A program made the position numbers and the translations under genes. From positions 8,826,501 through 8,890,500 of the forward strand of contig JANTQA010000012.1 of assembly GCA_027625915.1 (NCBI GenBank): 64,000 nucleotides of DNA, given 5' to 3'. This DNA is from Anaeramoeba flamelloides. Taxonomy: Eukaryota; Metamonada; Anaeramoebidae. Below are positions 57,938-64,000 of the stretch, in pieces (the first letter of the stretch is position 1; the number at the start of each line of letters is the position of its first letter). The notes under the pieces are model-generated. The model saw only the letters and a list, made by a program, of their open reading frames with translations. It did not search any database and was not told the DNA's origin.

Positions 57938-58897
57938 GGAATTGAAATACGTAACAAAAGGATCTGATCTTCAGCAACCACTTCAAACCATGGGCGATGC
58001 ATTAAAAAGTTTAAGCTCATTTGCCTTATTTGGAACAAAACAAAAAGACCTTGAAAAAGAAATTGAGGAATTAGAAAAGGGGATCGGCACTAAATCAATA
58101 AGCACTCTTAAAAAAATAAATGGAAACTTTCCGAACTGGGTTGGCAATGAAAAACAACAAAACCAAAATTGTTTTCTTGAATCAATTGAAAGATATTCCA
58201 TCTCAAAATCCTCTCTTGAGTTTTATTCCCAAGAACTTGAAACTTTAAAACAACAGCCCCCATCAAACAAATAAGAAAGAAGATCAAAACAGAGAAAAAA
58301 GAAAAGCATCAAATGCTTCAAGTTTGCGTCAAATGAAATTTCAATGAACACCCTTTTTTCTTTTCTCTGATACAACCAAACCTTTTCCTTAGATCGTGAG
58401 AAATATTAAACCCTTAGTTCAATTCTCTCAAGAACCCTCTCAAATTGTTCAAAAAATTGTCTTGCAAAAAAAATTATTAGTCATTTTTCAAATGTGCGAC
58501 CAAAAAGTTTTCAAAACTATCTACAAAATGGATGGCAAACTTCTGACGAACCTTTTTTCAAAGATTTATATTAAAATAATTTTTTGGTAAAGCTTTTTTG
58601 AAAACGGCTTTATAAAATTTTGTAAAGTTGAAACTTTGAGAAGGAAATCAGAGCTAGACTTATTATTTTGGTTTTCAAGTTTTGGGGCTGAAAGATGTTA
58701 AGTGATTGTACTTATTTAGACGAAAAGTTTCTGCTTTATTAGAATTGGTGTTACTTTATTGCTTAAGCGAAGTGGGTGGCACTTTGATTGGAAAAGTTTT
58801 TAAAATCTGGTACCTATTTATATTTGATGGCGTAAAAATTCTAGATCATTACTTTTCTATCAAAAATTCATTTGTAAAAAATAAGAAGAGAAAATAA
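57938..58897 (+). other. Candidate multi-exon gene of unknown function
   Basis: Three neighbouring plus-strand patches read like protein. (1) 57942-58274 is open after an acceptor-like CACCAAAG at 57937, or starts at the ATG at 57990 (MGDALKSLSSFALFGTKQ), with a coiled-coil-like KDLEKEIEELEKG and a TAA stop. (2) 58395-58590 follows TTCCTTAG and reads VRNIKPLVQFSQEPSQIVQ. (3) 58706-58897 follows TTATTTAG and reads RRKVSALLELVLLYCLSEVG, hydrophobic, ending in a basic KNKKRK. The GTAAAG donor after patch 2 joined to patch 3 would create a stop, so the joins are unresolved. I recognise no family. Confidence 0.35.
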
Positions 58898-61234
58898 GAG
58901 TAATAATAAACAATTAACAATTTTATGAAAAGTTGATTTGTTTTTTTTTTTTTTTTTTGCAAATATCAAGTGTAATTCTTGATGCTTATGCTTTTTGAGA
59001 ACCAAAAAAAAAACAGAAATTATTGATGTATTTCTTTTCTTCCTTTTTAAAAATATAAATAAATCATATCAATTAATTATTAAGAAATATTATTTAAAAA
59101 AAGGTTTATTACGAATTTTTTTACTACATAAAAGATGAAAATTTTGAAAGTGTGATCAATTTTTTTTCCCATTTTTTATTAAAAAGAAAGTCTATTAGTT
59201 TTATTTTATTTCTTACACTATAAATAATTTTTACATTTTTTATTACCATTTCCATCACTATTATTCAATAAAAAGTCTTTGTTGTCTGAAATATTAATAC
59301 AAAGTTTTTTTTTTTCTCTTTTGAGATTATTATTTTGGTTAAAGAATAATTGATTTTTTCAGCCTATTGTAAAAGATTCGTATTGTTTAGAGAAGGTCAG
59401 TTTTAAACATTGAATATTATAAAGCCATTTGCAAATTTTATTGATAATTTGTGTTTTTGTACAAAGATAAAATTCGATTTTTCACTATAAAAATTTTCTT
59501 GAAGATATTTGGGATTAAGAAATTTTATCCTCAAAATTCAAAATTATTTTTTTATCCAAAAACAATTTAAATGAGTAGAATGGTTCTTGTGAAAAATAAC
59601 AAATAATTTCTTCAAACCTATTTCAAAATTGAAAATTTTTTTGTAATTTTTTTTCATTTTTTGAAAACCAGAAAAAAGCTTATTTTAAACTTTAAAGAAA
59701 AATTTTTTTTTGCTTTTTAGATCAAAAATTAATTGATAAACCTTTGTTATGCATCTATCATATTTCGATGTATTTACTATCATATACTACAATTTTTTTA
59801 TTGATTAATATTTGAATTGAAATATTAGTCTTAAAAAATAAGAACAAAATAAAACATTTTCTTTCGAAATCAATACTTTCCAAGTCAAAAAGAAAAATAC
59901 AGAATCATTTTTCTAAGAATAAACTTAATTATTAATAAAAAAATATTTTAATTTTATACGTTTTATATTTGAAATATATGGATTTTGGATTTCTAAAACA
60001 TGAATTAGATTAATTTATTGTTTAAATGGTATTAATACATCGATTTCAGAAGCCAAAACACAAATTATAAAAAAAAATTAAATTTTCAATATTTAGACTA
60101 GATTTCATTTTTTTTTGAAAAAATAACTACTTCTTTAATTGATTATTTTTGACATAATTGAAATCTTGCATTATCTTGATTTTTGTTTTTTTATGCTTTT
60201 TTTCTTTGATATTATCCATAAGAAAAAACGGTTAATCAAATTTCTAATCTATTCGTCAGAAACAAGCTAAAAGGGGGTTAACCAATATAAATAAAACTAG
60301 AATATCCACATATGTATTACAAGAACCAAATTATTTATATTTTTTTTTGGTAGAGTTTACAGTTTTTAAATTACAATAAAAAAATCTTCAACTTCATCGA
60401 TTATTTTTGATCCTTTGAAAATTCAACTTTAAATTGAAAAAATAGAATCATTAAAAAGATTTTTTGAAAATTAAACAAATTACAAAAAACATTTGAAAAA
60501 TATTATTGTTTCGTTTCCTATTTAAAAAAAATCCTTCCTCCAATTTTTTTTTTGTTTAGGTATAAAAATGAATTAAAATAATAAAGAGAAAAACCTAAAA
60601 TTTTGGTTATGAATTTGTCATATTTGACTTTTACAATATTTTTTTTTTTTTTTTTTTACTTTTTGCTGAAAAAAATTCATTTGTTTTTTTGTGAAATTAG
60701 GATAATTAATAAATATCTTTAAATTATTACACTCGTATTTATTAGGTAATTCAGAAAGGGGATTATTGTTATTTGATTATTTTTTCATTTTCCATATATA
60801 TAAATCTTTCTTTTTTTTTCTAGGCAGGATCAATAATCACTTTACCATTAGTATAGATTATAAAAGTGTCATTGAACTCCACTAATTCCAATTAATCAAT
60901 TAGTTGGCAGATAATCCAATCTAATAATAGAAAATCATCGTAGGGAATATTTTTAAAACAATACATCACCAACGCTCATAGTTTCAACTATTTATAAAAT
61001 AATATCAGACTACTTCCCTCGACAAGGCTTTTTAGTTTCACAAAGTGGCCAATGCAAAAAGAAACACAACAATATGAAATTTATTGCACTTATCAGGAAA
61101 TTATAATCAGCTCGTATGGTTCGAAAACTTAAGGTAATAAAGAAAAAATAATAAAAATAAAGTGGAAACAAAAAAATACTTAAAATAATAAACAATATAT
61201 AAATTCGGGAACATAGTGTCCCCACTCTGAGAGA
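58898..61234. other. Mostly non-coding stretch
   Basis: Contains the reverse copy of repeat R9 (59440-59660). It also has a protein-like minus-strand patch at 60820-60881 (frame ...EFNDTFIIYTNGKVIIDPA then TAG, behind an AATTAG acceptor-like site), for which I found no partner exons. Confidence 0.4.
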
Positions 61235-61334
61235 TAGTGTCTAGGTTTTTTTTTAATTCAAAAGAATTGACCAAAATAAAAGATTTTACTCCATTCTTTT
61301 GAATTAAAAAAAAAAAAAAAACCTAACGACAGTG
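61235..61334. repeat. 100-bp foldback (FB3)
   Basis: The left end is TAGTGTCTAGGTTTTTTTTT and the right end the near-inverse AAAAACCTAACGACAGTGA. The arms include AATTCAAAAGAATTG and its complement. Confidence 0.75.
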
Positions 61335-61425
61335 AAATACCAATTATTGATCACGTATTGTGGAATTTTTTGTCTTATAATCAATAATCATTCTATCGGA
61401 TTTTTGCTCCACCTGTATTCAGGAG

Positions 61426-61516
61426 AAGTGTCTAGGTTTTCCAGGATTTGAAATAATTTAGTAAAATCATTGATTTTACTAAATTCTTTCTAATTCTGGA
61501 AAACCTAACGACAGTG
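61426..61516. repeat. 91-bp foldback (FB3)
   Basis: The left end is AAGTGTCTAGGTTTTCCAGG and the right end TCTGGAAAACCTAACGACAG. Same termini as 61235-61334 but a different stem sequence (AATTTAGTAAAATCA and its inverse). Confidence 0.75.
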
Positions 61517-61541
61517 AATGGTTTTTAATTTGGTCATGAAA

Positions 61542-61577
<36 letters not shown>

Positions 61578-61583
<6 letters not shown>

Positions 61584-62284
61584 CTGTTTCAGTCAAAGGG
61601 GCCCAAGGTTTTTTTCAAATATCAATTATTTTATATAATTGACCTTTGAAGAACAAATAAAAAATAAAGAGAATAATACACATCAAAGAAATGTTGATAC
61701 ATGTCTGAAAGAAAACTAATTAATCAATAGCTTTACTTAAAAATTGAAAAACTCAAATTCTGAGGGCCCTATTGAGAAAAACAAGGATGTTCGTTTTGAA
61801 CTTCTACTGGTATTTGAATAATAAATATGAAACATTTTTCACTTCATTTTCCATACTTTTCTTTTAGAAATTAAACCCCCAAACAAAGTTTATTGGTATT
61901 TGTGGTCTCTATTTGAAAAATGAAATGAAAATGAAGTGAAAATTTTTCACATATATTAAACAAATATCAAGATCAAAGATCGAATTGAATTGCAATAGAA
62001 ATCAATAGATTTCTCAACAATCTTTACATGGTTTCAATGACTTTAGAATAACACGTTTTTACCAAGTGACTATTGATCTTGCAATAAAAAATTTTTTTTC
62101 AAATGAATGAAGTTTTTAAAAAAAAAATCGAAAAAAAAAAACAAAAATGTGTAGAAATGTTTAAAAATGATTTCAATTTTGAAAATTTCCAAAATAAAAT
62201 TTTTCTTCTAATATCTATACAAACCCTTTAAACACGTGTATTATACCCATTACAACTGGGCCCCTTTGACTGAAAAATAGTTTA
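61578..62284 (+). mobile_element. 707-bp TIR element, family M1 copy e
   Basis: Ends are TAAACTCTGTTTCAGTCAAA and TTTGACTGAAAAATAGTTTA, extended by GGGGCCCA on each inner side. Nearly identical to copy a and the same length, with the FB1 insert at the same place. It is preceded directly by a (TA)n run (61541-61577) and followed by another short TA run. Confidence 0.92.
61808..61969. repeat. Foldback element FB1 nested in M1e
   Basis: The 162-bp counterpart of 7385-7546 with the same ends (TGGTATTTGAATAATAAA ... CAAATATCA). Confidence 0.85.
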
Positions 62285-62758
62285 TATATATATTAATACT
62301 TTTTCTTCTTCTCTTTTTTTATTTGATGAATTTTCTTTAATTGCTCCTTTCTCTAAATAAATAAATAAAGGTTATTGTTATTTAAAAAAAAAAAAAAAAA
62401 ATATCATTAATAGTGATTTAGATCCTCAAAACGAAAATACAGTTCAAAATTAAAACAAAAGATCAGATTCAATTGGAAGTATAAAAATAATTAAAAAATT
62501 TTTTTTTATTATTGTTAAGGATTAAAAACAAATTTTAAAAATGTAACTGAAAATCACTATTTTTATAAAAAAAGAAGAAGAAGCTAAAAATAAATGATTA
62601 GAATAAAAAAATTAAATGGATAATAGTCAAATTCAAAGAATAAATAATAAGTATATATGTATATATATATATATATATATAGGTAGATATAGATATTTGC
62701 CAAAAAGATGATTTGAAATTGGTCCATTAAATAAATAAATAAATAAAAAAATGATTAA
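62285..62758. other. 3' flank of the importin gene; non-coding
   Basis: Holds several (TA)n and (AAAT)n runs (about 62655-62682 and 62727-62745) and an A-run at 62384-62400; no gene. Confidence 0.5.
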
Positions 62759-64000
62759 TTAATTTATTGATTGCAAAATTAAATCCCAGTCTTTGAATAT
62801 TTCTGGATCTAAATTTTTTTCAATTAATTGTGCTACATTTTGGTTAATATTTGAGAATTCTGAAAAGGATTTGACAAAAAACTCTGTTTCGTGGATATTG
62901 TCTATGGGGCAAGTAAAATCGACTCCCTCGTCGACATACTCCTCATCTTCTTCTTCCTCTTCCTCTTCCTCTTCTTCTTCTTGGTAATTTTTTAAATCAT
63001 TTTGATCGGTTTTTAAGCCGACTGAATTAAATTCACCAAACAGGGTACTGATTACTTTCATTGTGGTTTCGTCCATTGCATTTTCGTCGTCATTTAAAGT
63101 GTCTGGAATCGGCATATCCCTTTTTAAATAGCCAAGATCATCATCAGATTCATAATCCGATTCTTCTTCAGAATATTCTTCTCCGCTATATTCCTTTTCG
63201 TTTTCCTTTTCATTAAGTTTTTCATTTTCATTTTCGCCCTCGGAACTTTCTTGGTAATTGCTTTTTTGGGTTTCCTTTTGAAAGGCGATTTGCTGATTCA
63301 AAATTATGCACAATTGGAAGATTAAAGGAAGGCTATCTTGGATTATTACTGGCATTTTTTTAAAGTCCAGATGGAAAATGGAAGATAGGCCCAAGAGGGC
63401 AACTTTCTTGTTATGGATTGAATTTATTTTGGCGTTTGTAATTATTTGAGACCAGTCCATTAAAATGGTTTCAATTGCCTTTTGTTCCACGAGATACCCC
63501 AGAGTGATTGAGGGGTTATAGAGTAAGGCATTACCAATTACTCCCAAGAGGAAGATTTTCAAGGCCAAGGAGCGTTTTTCATTGATAAATCTTTTTAAAA
63601 CAAATTCCAAAATATAGGTAACGATTGAATCAATTCTGCCGGTGGAATTTTGGAAGAGCGATTCGATTATTTGGCAACCGTCTATTGAATCGTTTGAGGG
63701 TAACTCTTCGTCTGCAATTAAAAATTTGGAAACATTTATTACCAATTCCAAAATTTCGCTATTTCTATAAGTAACAAATCTTTGATTAATTTTGGAAATG
63801 ATATTATCAATGGTCATTGCAATGGTTTTTATAAATTCTTCAGCCCAGGTAGAATAGGCTTGGATAAATAAAGCTAAAAGATCGAGCCACTCATCGATAA
63901 TTTCAGTTGAATAATAAGTCAACAATGAGGAAATGTCTAATATGGATTCAAAGAATTTTGTTGAGCTTGGGTTTACACATTTACTTAAAATTGGATAGAG
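62759..64000 (-). CDS. Importin-7/8-type nuclear import receptor, C-terminal part (runs off window)
   Basis: An importin-beta family receptor carrying ribosomal proteins, histones and other cargo into the nucleus. The frame is open from the right edge (LYPILSKCVNPSSTKFFES...) to TAA, 413 residues seen. The leading part shows paired helices like HEAT repeats. Diagnostic order as in IPO7/IPO8/Sxm1: LGVIGNALLYNPSITLGYL (compare IAALYYNPHL), then HNKKVALLGLSSIFHL (compare DRKMCVLGLCALI), then SLPLIFQLCIILNQQ. A long acidic stretch follows with ESDYESDDDLGYL and a run of about 14 glutamates, then a short C-terminus with IHETEFFVKSFSEFS, DPEIFKDWDLILQSI. The acidic region is typical of this receptor group. 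No intron is visible in this part. Confidence 0.88.
   Translation of the reverse strand, partial: LYPILSKCVNPSSTKFFESILDISSLLTYYSTEIIDEWLDLLALFIQAYSTWAEEFIKTIAMTIDNIISKINQRFVTYRNSEILELVINVSKFLIADEELPSNDSIDGCQIIESLFQNSTGRIDSIVTYILEFVLKRFINEKRSLALKIFLLGVIGNALLYNPSITLGYLVEQKAIETILMDWSQIITNAKINSIHNKKVALLGLSSIFHLDFKKMPVIIQDSLPLIFQLCIILNQQIAFQKETQKSNYQESSEGENENEKLNEKENEKEYSGEEYSEEESDYESDDDLGYLKRDMPIPDTLNDDENAMDETTMKVISTLFGEFNSVGLKTDQNDLKNYQEEEEEEEEEEEDEEYVDEGVDFTCPIDNIHETEFFVKSFSEFSNINQNVAQLIEKNLDPEIFKDWDLILQSIN

Noticed and set aside
61126-61143. ATGGTTCGAAAACTTAAG followed by GTAATA, resembling the MVRKLK first exon of the snoRNP protein IMP3
   Set aside because: No continuation of IMP3 is present in the next 3 kb of the plus strand; six residues are too few.

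Overview
The window looks like nuclear DNA of a single-celled, probably amoeboid, eukaryote. It is extremely AT-rich. The genes have GT-AG spliceosomal introns of about 125-240 bp (one appears to be 4.4 kb) and use the standard code (TAA and TAG stops seen). Proteins carry long low-complexity runs of K/E, N/E, N and G/R. Anaeramoeba or a similar protist is a guess from this protein style only; nothing here fixes the species.

Six conserved genes are recognisable, some only after joining exons by eye: RPB6, the shared RNA polymerase subunit (+, 5797-6423); SBDS, the 60S ribosome maturation factor, with an unusually long repetitive tail (-, 10039-12115); a SYAP1-like BSD-domain protein (-, 29077-30387); fibrillarin in four exons (-, 41604-43276); a coiled-coil/RGS/DUF547 protein whose RGS domain is split by a 4.4 kb intron (-, 45637-52471); and the C-terminal third of an importin-7/8-type receptor running off the right edge (-, 62759-64000). 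A seventh, giant gene (-, 17257-24604) encodes about 2,440 residues. It has a 16-copy peptide repeat followed by what looks like about a dozen PH-like domains, with one frame break that a 1-base homopolymer error or a 34-nt intron would explain. Two small plus-strand ORFs (35893, 36792) and a few coding-like patches (4459-4897, 57938-58897, about 60820) remain unassigned.

The rest, well over half of the window, is non-coding. Much of it is a graveyard of short DNA elements with terminal inverted repeats and no transposase. I count about a dozen families: a 707-bp family (five copies), a 533-bp family with TA target duplications (three copies, one nested), a CACTA-like 700-bp family (three copies), a 760-bp family with long inverted ends, Tc1/mariner-like elements, a 240-bp family (three copies), and foldback elements of 90-200 bp. 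Several abut (TA)n microsatellites. Nothing retrovirus-like, and no rRNA, CRISPR or complete tRNA gene was seen.

There is no operon logic. The common thread among the conserved genes is nuclear and ribosome biology: transcription (RPB6), rRNA methylation (fibrillarin), 60S maturation (SBDS) and nuclear import (importin-7/8). The RGS/DUF547 and PH-repeat proteins are more likely signalling or membrane-associated.
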